DNA from: Roseobacter sp.
GTDB lineage: Bacteria > Pseudomonadota > Alphaproteobacteria > Rhodobacterales > Rhodobacteraceae
Reading direction: 5' to 3'
Length of the DNA stretch: 8,750 nt
Assembly: GCA_024636425.1 (NCBI GenBank)
Contig: JAGXHB010000052.1
Coordinates: 1-8,750, forward strand
Part shown: in pieces, positions 1 through 7,686 of the stretch
Layout of the letters: each line of letters begins with the position of its first letter
Position numbering within the stretch: the first letter of the stretch is position 1
The notes under the pieces: generated by a model
The model's input: the letters and a program-made list of their open reading frames with translations, nothing else
Told to the model about the DNA's origin: nothing
Database searches by the model: none
Program-made: the position numbers and the translations under genes

Positions 1-511
1 CCATAGAGACGGTAATCGGGCCGTGCATGCCGGATTCGTAGTGGCCAGGAATCAGGCATGCGAACTCAAAGGTCCCTTCATTCGCGAAGGTCCAGATGAC
101 CTCACCCTCACCACCAGCATCGAGACGGATTGAATTTGGATCGTCGTGCTCCATGTCCATTTTTGCCATCATGGCCTTGTGCACGACGTTTTGTTCGATC
201 GTATCCAAGACGAACTCATGCTCCAGTTCACCGGCATTCTTGACCTTGAAGCGGATGGTTTCGCCAGGTTTGATGTCAAAGCTGGCGGGCTCAAAGAGCA
301 TCTCACCGTCATCAGTTTCGCGCATTATAACGTCCACCGTGTGGTCAACATCTTCCGCCGTGCCGGGCTTGCCAACCATCATCATAGCAGCATGATCTGC
401 AGCATGGTTGTCGACCTTGGCTTCATCATGGCCACCACTGTGGCTGCCAGCGGCGAATGCCGGTGCAGAAAGAGTGAACGCAATTGCGGTTGTGAGTAGA
501 AGGCTTTTCAT
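1..511 (-). CDS. Secreted cupredoxin (plastocyanin/azurin-like copper protein), 3' end beyond window
   Basis: Read on the reverse strand from the ATG at 511-509, the frame stays open for 170 codons to the window edge, so the C-terminus is missing. Residues 1-20 form a Sec signal peptide ending AFA. A His/Met-rich stretch follows (H24, H28, H36, H40, M43-M45). The cupredoxin fold then starts near residue 58 and carries a complete type-1 copper set: H98, C152, H157 and M162, with C-x4-H-x4-M spacing. A second Met/His cluster lies at 111-122 (H111, M114, M115, M118, M120, H122). The start follows an AGGAA Shine-Dalgarno. It is the last visible gene of the minus-strand operon, 46 bp after the multicopper oxidase. 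By family it is a periplasmic copper-binding or electron-transfer protein; partnership with the oxidase is inferred from position. Confidence 0.9.
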   Translation of the reverse strand, partial: MKSLLLTTAIAFTLSAPAFAAGSHSGGHDEAKVDNHAADHAAMMMVGKPGTAEDVDHTVDVIMRETDDGEMLFEPASFDIKPGETIRFKVKNAGELEHEFVLDTIEQNVVHKAMMAKMDMEHDDPNSIRLDAGGEGEVIWTFANEGTFEFACLIPGHYESGMHGPITVSM

Positions 512-545
512 ATTTTTTTCCTGTAGTTTTGTTGATGGGGTGTGT

Positions 546-569
546 TCAAAGGGCCGGTCAGCCCTTTGA
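546..569 (-). other. Perfect 9-bp inverted repeat over the oxidase stop codon
   Basis: Positions 546-554 (TCAAAGGGC) and 561-569 (GCCCTTTGA) are exact reverse complements around a 6-base loop. The multicopper oxidase stop (558-560) lies in the loop region. Read on the minus strand, the hairpin is followed by ACACACCCC and not by a T-run, so it lacks the tail of an intrinsic terminator. An mRNA-stabilising or processing hairpin between the oxidase and cupredoxin messages is a reasonable inference. Partial termination is also possible. Confidence 0.55.
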
Positions 570-1916
570 GTTTGGTTTTGGCGTGAGAATTGTCTTGGGG
601 TTGTTGTTGGAGGCGAACTCCGGCAACTCACCCGTCCATTCATAGGCCTGCTCGCCCGGAGGGTTTTCATACCAGCCGGGGTCTTCGTAGTCGTCCGCAT
701 CGATACCCTCACGGACCTTCACGACGGAGAACATGCCGCCCATTTCGATAGGGCCATGCGGACCCCAGCCCGTCATCATCGGCACCGTGTTGTCGGGCAA
801 CGGCATCTCCATGACGCCCATGTCGGCCATGCCCGCCGTTCCCATGGGCATGTATTCGGGCTGGAATTCTCGGATCTTCTGGGTCAGCGGCTTTTTGTTC
901 ACACCGATGAAGGTCGGCACGTCATGTCCCATGGCGTTCATCGTGTGATGCGACTTGTGACAATGGATCGCCCAGTCACCCAGGTGATCGGCCACGAACT
1001 CGTAGGCACGCATCGCGCCCACTGGGATGTCGATGGAAACCTCTGGCCATTGGGCAGTCTCAGGGACCCAGCCGCCATCCGTGCAAGTCACCTTGAAGTC
1101 GTAGCCATGCATGTGGATCGGGTGGTTCGTCATCGTCAGGTTGCCGACGCGCACGCGCACCTTGTCGCCCTTATTAACGACCAGCGGGTCAATGTCAGGG
1201 AAAATCCGACTGTTCCATGTCCACAGGTTGAAGTCCGTCATCGTCATGATGCGCGGCACGTAGGTGCCCGGGTCAATGTCGAAGGCGTTCAGCATGATCA
1301 GGAAGTCACGGTCGACCGGCATGAAGGTTGGGTCCTTGGGATGGATGACAAACATGCCCATCATCCCCATGGCCATCTGCACCATTTCATCAGCGTGTGG
1401 ATGATACATAAAGGTACCCGATTTTACCAAGTCGAACTCGTAGACAAAGGTCTTTCCGGGCGGAATGCCGGGGTGGCTGAGACCGCCCACACCGTCCATA
1501 CCCGATGGCAGGATCATCCCGTGCCAATGGACGCTGGTATGTTCCGGCAGTTTGTTGGTGACATAGATGCGCACCCGGTCGCCTTCGACCGCTTCGATGG
1601 TCGGCCCGGTGGATTGACCATTGTAGCCCCACAGATGCGCGATCATGCCATCGGCGAGCTCGCGCTCGACCGGTTCGGCAACGAGGTGGAACTCTTTCAC
1701 CCCGTTGTTCATCCGGTGTGGCAATGTCCAGCCGTTCAGTGTCACAACCGGATTGTAGTCCGGTCCGGAATTGGGACGCGCCGTGATCGCCGTTGCTGCG
1801 CTATCCATTTGGGCAGCTTCGGGCAGGCCCATGTTCAGGGTTTGACCCCAGGCTTTCGAAGATACCAGCGTTGCACCTGCCGCGCCGGCTCCGAGTAATT
1901 GACGTCTATTTAGCAT
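558..1916 (-). CDS. Tat-exported multicopper oxidase (copper oxidase)
   Basis: A 452-residue multicopper oxidase, expected to oxidise Cu(I) to Cu(II) in the periplasm using O2. The N-terminus has a twin-arginine signal (R4 R5 Q L L, then an Ala/Gly-rich segment, likely cleavage near residue 24), as usual for oxidases exported folded with copper. All four copper motifs are present: HWHG at 130-133, HPHADE at 172-177, HPIHMH at 265-270 and the H318-C319-H320-xxx-H324-xxxx-M329 block, so the type-1 and trinuclear sites look intact with Met as axial ligand. Met-rich patches lie at 178-188 and 356-395 (ten Met in 40 residues). The second is in a roughly 120-residue tail after the last copper motif, which in many family members is near the C-terminus. 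The start follows AAGGA, 11 bp after tolC, so it is co-transcribed. It resembles the CopA/CueO group in role, but I do not assign a symbol. Confidence 0.95.
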   Translation of the reverse strand: MLNRRQLLGAGAAGATLVSSKAWGQTLNMGLPEAAQMDSAATAITARPNSGPDYNPVVTLNGWTLPHRMNNGVKEFHLVAEPVERELADGMIAHLWGYNGQSTGPTIEAVEGDRVRIYVTNKLPEHTSVHWHGMILPSGMDGVGGLSHPGIPPGKTFVYEFDLVKSGTFMYHPHADEMVQMAMGMMGMFVIHPKDPTFMPVDRDFLIMLNAFDIDPGTYVPRIMTMTDFNLWTWNSRIFPDIDPLVVNKGDKVRVRVGNLTMTNHPIHMHGYDFKVTCTDGGWVPETAQWPEVSIDIPVGAMRAYEFVADHLGDWAIHCHKSHHTMNAMGHDVPTFIGVNKKPLTQKIREFQPEYMPMGTAGMADMGVMEMPLPDNTVPMMTGWGPHGPIEMGGMFSVVKVREGIDADDYEDPGWYENPPGEQAYEWTGELPEFASNNNPKTILTPKPNSKG

Positions 1917-1927
1917 GTCAGTTCCTT

Positions 1928-3391
1928 TCAGTGTCCTGCGCCGCCACCGGCGGCAAGTGTCGCGCCTTCTCCACCAGCACTGCCACCGCCTTCGCCGCCG
2001 CCATAGATCGCAGCGGTCAGATCAGCCTGTGCCATGTAGAATTCGCGTTTTGCGTTTGCCGCTTCCAGTGATGCGCCAAGTTTTTCGCGCACATCTGTCA
2101 GCAGTTCGAATGTGTTGGTGATCATGCCGTTGTAGGACAGCAGACCCTCTTCTTCGACAGTTGTGCGTAGCGGCACCAGAACGTCACGGTAGTGGCGGGC
2201 GATCTTATATGACGCATGATAAGAGGCTTCAGCACCACGCGCTTCGGACCGGACGTTGACGGCTCTCTCTGCCAGCACGTTGGCTGCTTGCAGATACGAC
2301 AATTCCGCCTTGCGCATCCGTGCCTTACCGGTGTCGTAGATCGGGATTGCGAACTCCACTTCCACCTGAGGGGTGGTTACGGTCTCTGTTTCTCCATCCT
2401 CAGCTTCCCGCTCCGCTTCGAACCCGGCGATGAATTCGAGATCGCTGACAATGCGAGTCTGATCAGTCAGACCAAACGCCTTGGCCTGTGCTTCCAGGCC
2501 AAGTTTGGCAACGCGCAGATCAACCCGATTTCGCAATGCTTTCGCTTCGATGTCAGTCACACGACCCACGGAACGCGGCAGTGCAGGAAGGGCATCGGGT
2601 ACATAATAGTCGACTTCGGTGCCCCACAGCCCCATGAGCCTGGTTAGCTGCTCTTTGGACCGGGTAGCATTCAAGCGTGCCTGGGCAAGTTGTCCGGCGA
2701 GTTCGGCATTGAATGCCTGTTCACGGGCCTGCCCTGCTGTGTTGAGCGCGCCGGTCTCGCCCAGCCTCATAGCCAATTCCGATCCGGCGTCAGAGGTCGC
2801 TTTCGCACGGCGCAGATAACTCACCGCCTCGAAGGCGGCTACTGCATCGACCCATGCCTTCCGCGTCTGATTGGCCAGCACGAGTGTGTCGTTCACCGCG
2901 TTGAGCTGTGCCTGCCGGAAGCTTGCGTCAGCAATGGCCACACGTTGTTTACGGGTGGTGGCATCGAGTACGTTCGACCGTATCAGTCCTTCGATCGCTC
3001 TGTAGGCACCCAGTTCGGGCGCACCGATGCCCAATACACCAATCGAAACGATCGGGTTTTCCGGGGTCGATTGCTGCCAGGCCTCAGCGGCGGATAGGCC
3101 GACATTCGCATAAGACGCCTGCAACCCCTTGTTGTTCAGAAGCGCGACCTGAACGGCGGTGTCCGCCGAAATGGTCTTGCGGTGCACCATTGCGTGCACC
3201 TGCTTCTTCAATGCCTCGTTTTCGGCCTGGGTTTCGGCGAAGGCTGTCCGTTTGCCAATGGCTGGTGTGACCTGGCTGGAAATATTGGCGAAGCCAGCTT
3301 TTGGTTCCGTGTAGATGCCCGGCACAGCGGTGGCGCAAGCACCCAAGATTAGCGGAAAGCCGAAAACCAGCAGAAACTTCGATACCCGCAT
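1928..3391 (-). CDS. TolC-family outer-membrane efflux lipoprotein
   Basis: A 487-residue outer-membrane factor of the TolC/CusC type, which would form a trimeric channel from the periplasm to the outside. The N-terminus is a lipoprotein signal with lipobox LGAC, placing the lipidated Cys at 19. The body shows the usual two helical repeats, about residues 60-265 (with RLMGLWG at 251-257) and 275-462. The second contains the family signature around the IPIYDTG stretch at 349-355 and an alanine-rich C-terminal helix (about 433-462). An odd glycine-rich tail (463-487, ending AGH) follows. The ATG overlaps the TGA of the upstream lipoprotein gene by one base (TGATG), indicating translational coupling. 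The oxidase gene follows after 11 bp. No RND pump or periplasmic adaptor is encoded in the window, so its inner-membrane partner is unknown. Copper export is inferred from neighbours. Confidence 0.93.
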   Translation of the reverse strand: MRVSKFLLVFGFPLILGACATAVPGIYTEPKAGFANISSQVTPAIGKRTAFAETQAENEALKKQVHAMVHRKTISADTAVQVALLNNKGLQASYANVGLSAAEAWQQSTPENPIVSIGVLGIGAPELGAYRAIEGLIRSNVLDATTRKQRVAIADASFRQAQLNAVNDTLVLANQTRKAWVDAVAAFEAVSYLRRAKATSDAGSELAMRLGETGALNTAGQAREQAFNAELAGQLAQARLNATRSKEQLTRLMGLWGTEVDYYVPDALPALPRSVGRVTDIEAKALRNRVDLRVAKLGLEAQAKAFGLTDQTRIVSDLEFIAGFEAEREAEDGETETVTTPQVEVEFAIPIYDTGKARMRKAELSYLQAANVLAERAVNVRSEARGAEASYHASYKIARHYRDVLVPLRTTVEEEGLLSYNGMITNTFELLTDVREKLGASLEAANAKREFYMAQADLTAAIYGGGEGGGSAGGEGATLAAGGGAGH

Positions 3392-3612
3392 CAGTTGCCC
3401 TCCGTCTGTTCTTGATTGACGGAACGCCAGTCGCGGGGACCTGTAGGGCCGCGATAGGTGTAGCCCGCCAACGGGTCCTGATAGCTGATCGGTGACGAAA
3501 CTGCCGCGTTGACGACAGCCTGTTGGGTCGCGACGGACGGCAAGGGGGTGGGCTCATAGGCGCATGCGCTAAGCCCGAGGGCCGAAGCCCCCATAAGTAG
3601 ATGAATTTTCAT
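3391..3612 (-). CDS. Small lipoprotein of unknown function, coupled to tolC
   Basis: A 73-residue product starting at the ATG 3612-3610. A longer reading from a GTG at 3666 would add 18 polar residues before an otherwise perfect lipoprotein signal, so the internal ATG is preferred. The signal is basic-hydrophobic with lipobox LSAC and lipid Cys17. The mature part of about 56 residues is Pro/Tyr/Gln-rich, with a DPLAGYTYRGPTGPRDWRS stretch that looks constrained. It has no further Cys and no His after the signal, so it is unlikely to be a copper sink by itself. Its stop codon overlaps the tolC start by one base, so roughly matched amounts of the two proteins are likely. I do not recognise the family. 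An accessory role at the outer membrane next to the TolC protein is an inference from coupling and shared lipidation. Confidence 0.82.
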   Translation of the reverse strand: MKIHLLMGASALGLSACAYEPTPLPSVATQQAVVNAAVSSPISYQDPLAGYTYRGPTGPRDWRSVNQEQTEGN

Positions 3613-3685
3613 GAAAGTAACCTGATTGGTGAACGTTGTCTCACGCAGAATCTGCGCAAGGCTCACACCCGATTTGGGCGCCGGT

Positions 3686-4108
3686 TCAGATCAGGAATCG
3701 AGGGGGCCGAAGAAACCCTGCTGTTTCTACCGAATACGTTTGACCGTCCAGAATGACATATTCACTTGTACCAACCGGCTCTGCTCTGATCTTGGTGTCT
3801 TCGATGAAGACGACAGAAATACAGATGCCGTTGCAACACTCTTGGGATTGTTGCTCTTTGCCATCCTTGTCTGAAGCTGCGATGTCGATGTCGCTTACGA
3901 CCTTAAGCTTCTCATGCGCGTGATGCGCATCGCTTCCGGTGTCATGGGTCATGGCAGCACCAACGACACCAACAGACTTGGCTTGATGTCCACCATGCAT
4001 GCCGGACGCCGCGTGAGCGGCAGAAGGTGGTGACAATACCAATGCCAGCGCAAACGCAATGCACGTAAACGCCCTTGACCAGCTTGATATGAAAACTCGA
4101 AAGCTCAT
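3686..4108 (-). CDS. Secreted His/Cys-containing protein, first gene of the envelope copper operon
   Basis: A 140-residue protein of no family I can name with confidence. Residues 1-33 form a Sec signal peptide (SRAF, hydrophobic core, cleavage after AHA). The mature N-terminal part holds a His cluster (H38, H41, H55, H62, H63, H65). After an acidic/polar linker comes a Cys cluster, ECCNGICIS, with C91, C92 and C96, then a hydrophobic C-terminal segment. The mix of His, Met and closely spaced Cys suggests periplasmic metal binding, and the general layout recalls the small CopL/DUF2946-type secreted proteins found beside copper genes; that resemblance is impressionistic. It is the promoter-proximal gene of the operon, about 20-25 bases behind a CueR-like operator. 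The next gene starts 73 bp downstream. No strong Shine-Dalgarno precedes the ATG, but this start is the one that gives a complete signal peptide. Confidence 0.75.
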   Translation of the reverse strand: MSFRVFISSWSRAFTCIAFALALVLSPPSAAHAASGMHGGHQAKSVGVVGAAMTHDTGSDAHHAHEKLKVVSDIDIAASDKDGKEQQSQECCNGICISVVFIEDTKIRAEPVGTSEYVILDGQTYSVETAGFLRPPRFLI

Positions 4109-4135
4109 GCCGCCAACATCGGAGACCTGTGCAGT

Positions 4136-4166
4136 ACAGTCAATCCGTCCTGCGCAGGAAGGTTTG
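4136..4166 (-). promoter_or_regulatory. Candidate CueR-type operator/promoter for the envelope operon
   Basis: Read on the minus strand, this holds ACCTTCC, then TGCGCA, then GGACGG. It includes the perfect 12-bp palindrome TCCTGCGCAGGA (4148-4159). It aligns closely with the copZ operator (TTCC-CGCGCA-GGAA). The aligned -35 is CAAACC (4161-4166) and, after a 19-bp spacer, the aligned -10 is GACTGT (4136-4141). Both are poor matches to consensus, so the dyad is more convincing than the promoter elements. An A7 tract sits just upstream (4171-4177). Transcription would start about 20 bases before the ATG at 4108. Confidence 0.6.
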
Positions 4167-4280
4167 TCGCTTTTTTTGAAACAGGCGAGTTTTGGCCGCT
4201 GCTGTCAGAGAGTGTTGCATATCAGCGACATAGAGAGAGCCACTATCTCCGTTCAGCGGAGCGTTGCTGACGCATCTTGG

Positions 4281-4490
4281 CTACCGAACTTCAGCCAGCT
4301 TCTCAGACCCGTAGCCCGCATCGCTGATCGCTGCGGCCAATTCAGCTTCATCCAGGGTGCTGTCGACGTCGACGATACGTGCAGTCAGATCGCACGAAAC
4401 TCTTGCATCTGGGTCGGCAGCCATGATGGCCTTCTTGATGGAAGCGGTACAATGGCCGCAACTCATGTTCGGTACGCTGAATCTGAGCAT
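4281..4490 (-). CDS. copZ: CopZ-like copper chaperone (single HMA domain)
   Basis: A 69-residue cytosolic protein made of one heavy-metal-associated domain. The Cu(I) motif is MSCGHC, with ligands C11 and C14, and the rest follows the HMA ferredoxin-like pattern, ending in SDAGYGSEKL. It would carry Cu(I) to CopA, and possibly to CueR, as CopZ proteins do. A longer in-frame reading begins at 4565, but it would span the CueR-type promoter. The ATG at 4490 follows a GGAG Shine-Dalgarno with a 6-base gap and gives an ordinary HMA length, so that start is chosen. It is transcribed divergently from copA. His between the two Cys (CGHC) differs from the CASC of both CopA domains and is common in CopZ-type chaperones. 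Confidence 0.92.
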   Translation of the reverse strand: MLRFSVPNMSCGHCTASIKKAIMAADPDARVSCDLTARIVDVDSTLDEAELAAAISDAGYGSEKLAEVR

Positions 4491-4496
4491 CGCAAT

Positions 4497-4500
4497 CTCC
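4497..4500 (-). promoter_or_regulatory. Shine-Dalgarno deciding the copZ start
   Basis: GGAG on the minus strand lies 6 bases before the ATG at 4490. It supports this start over the upstream ATG at 4565, which lies on the far side of the copZ promoter. The predicted transcript start (about 4505) would leave a leader little longer than the Shine-Dalgarno itself. Confidence 0.7.
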
Positions 4501-4512
4501 TTTGACGGCATG

Positions 4513-4543
4513 CATATAAGGCGTTCCTGCGCGGGAAGGTCAA
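4513..4543 (-). promoter_or_regulatory. CueR-type promoter/operator for copZ
   Basis: On the minus strand, a -35 TTGACC (4538-4543) is followed by exactly 19 bases and a -10 TATATG (4513-4518). The over-long spacer holds the dyad TTCC-CGCGCA-GGAA. A 19-bp spacer with ACCTTCC in the -35 side is the hallmark of MerR-family copper promoters, where Cu-bound CueR twists the DNA to let RNA polymerase start. The likely transcript start is about 15 bases before the copZ ATG. Confidence 0.85.
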
Positions 4544-4570
4544 TGGCCAGAATTTTATTGTACATGCCTG

Positions 4571-4601
4571 TTGACCTTCCAGTAACTGGAGCCCCTATCT
4601 G
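4571..4601 (+). promoter_or_regulatory. CueR-type promoter/operator for copA-cueR
   Basis: A -35 TTGACC (4571-4576) is followed by a 19-base spacer and a -10-like TATCTG (4596-4601). The spacer carries the perfect dyad TCCAG-TAA-CTGGA (4578-4590). This is the standard architecture of copA promoters controlled by CueR/HmrR. The predicted start near 4608 leaves about 20 bases of leader, including AAGGAG (4617-4622), before the copA ATG. Because cueR follows copA, the regulator is probably also induced by copper from here. Confidence 0.88.
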
Positions 4602-4628
4602 TAGGAGAATCAGAACAAGGAGATTCTC

Positions 4629-7136
<2,508 letters not shown>

Positions 7137-7140
7137 ACTC

Positions 7141-7147
7141 AAGGAGG
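7141..7147 (+). promoter_or_regulatory. Strong Shine-Dalgarno deciding the cueR start
   Basis: AAGGAGG lies 8 bases before the ATG at 7156. A longer in-frame reading from 7045 would overlap copA by 90 bases and add 37 residues unlike a MerR N-terminus. The strong ribosome site and the standard MerR start settle the choice. Confidence 0.85.
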
Positions 7148-7155
7148 AAACGATT

Positions 7156-7578
7156 ATGAACATCGGAGATGTGGCCGACCTTTCCGGCCTTCCCGCCAAA
7201 ACGATCCGCTACTACGAAGACATCGGTCTTGTCGAACCGCTGCGCAGTTCAAATGGCTATCGCAGCTTTCGGCAAAGCGACGTGCACAAGCTGGCCTTTC
7301 TCGGCCGGGCACGGGCCCTTGGATTCACGATCGAGGATTGCCGGAGCCTGCTGAAGCTTTATGCCGATACTGACCGCGCCAGTGCCGAGGTAAAGCAGAT
7401 TGCCGAAGAGCATCTTGATCGGATTGACAGCAAGATCGCCGAACTGACCGAAATGCGCGCGACCCTGTCGCATCTTGTGGATGCATGCGCGGGTGATCAC
7501 CGCCCCGATTGCCCCATCTTGGCCGATCTGGCGATGGAACAAAAGGCGGCGGGCAGCATTGGCAAGGCTTCCCGGTAG
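7156..7578 (+). CDS. cueR: CueR/HmrR-type Cu(I)-responsive MerR-family regulator
   Basis: A 140-residue MerR-family activator. The winged helix-turn-helix fills residues 1-70, with the typical TIRYYEDIGL (16-25) and SSNGYRSF (31-38). A long dimerisation helix covers about 77-108. The metal loop has C111 and C119 with seven residues between, the Cu+/Ag+/Au+ spacing of CueR, and S76 in RASAEVK matches the Ser that marks monovalent-metal sensors (position 77 in E. coli numbering). There are no extra cysteines of the MerR mercury type, so copper is the likely signal. It is encoded 19 bp after copA, so it is probably autoregulated from the copA promoter. Its expected targets in this window are the three TTCC...GGA operators at 4136-4166, 4513-4543 and 4571-4601. 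An HmrR label would be equally fair for an alphaproteobacterium. Confidence 0.95.
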   Translation: MNIGDVADLSGLPAKTIRYYEDIGLVEPLRSSNGYRSFRQSDVHKLAFLGRARALGFTIEDCRSLLKLYADTDRASAEVKQIAEEHLDRIDSKIAELTEMRATLSHLVDACAGDHRPDCPILADLAMEQKAAGSIGKASR

Positions 7579-7618
7579 CTCCGACGTTCGCAAAAACCGT
7601 ACCTTCCCGGAAAGCGGT

Positions 7619-7647
7619 GGAACATTCCAGCGCAGTAATGTTGTTCC
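7619..7647 (+). repeat. Inverted repeat upstream of the DUF305 gene
   Basis: GGAACATT (7619-7626) pairs with AATG plus TTCC (7637-7640 and 7644-7647), leaving a 10-base loop and a 3-base bulge. The core AACATT/AATGTT (7621-7626 and 7637-7642) is perfect. No T-run follows, so it is not a standard terminator. It lies between cueR and the DUF305 gene, about 40 bases before that start. It could be an operator or an mRNA structure; nothing in the sequence decides. Confidence 0.35.
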
Positions 7648-7686
7648 TTCTATAGGACATCAATTTTTCGAGACTGGAGGTCGCCA

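Noticed and set aside
756..1898. A 380-codon plus-strand open frame opposite the multicopper oxidase
   Set aside because: Its product is His/Arg/Val-rich with no recognisable domain, and the opposite strand encodes all four oxidase copper motifs. It is a shadow frame in GC-rich DNA.
3613..3666. GTG start at 3666 for the small lipoprotein
   Set aside because: It would put 18 polar residues ahead of a complete lipoprotein signal peptide; the ATG at 3612 gives a normal lipobox spacing.
4171..4177. T7 run on the plus strand after the dyad at 4148-4159 as an intrinsic terminator
   Set aside because: The run is 11 bases from the dyad and no plus-strand gene ends here. It fits better as an A-tract upstream of the minus-strand operator.
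4247..4261. Short CTCCG/CGGAG hairpin about 20 bases past the copZ stop as a terminator
   Set aside because: The stem is only 5 bp and no T-run follows on the minus strand, so it is too weak to call.
7601..7622. ACCTTCC with GGAA downstream, a possible fourth CueR operator before the DUF305 gene
   Set aside because: Half-site spacing is wrong (1 or 11 bases instead of 6-7), the hexamer before it is CGTACC, and nothing like a -10 lies 19 bases on.
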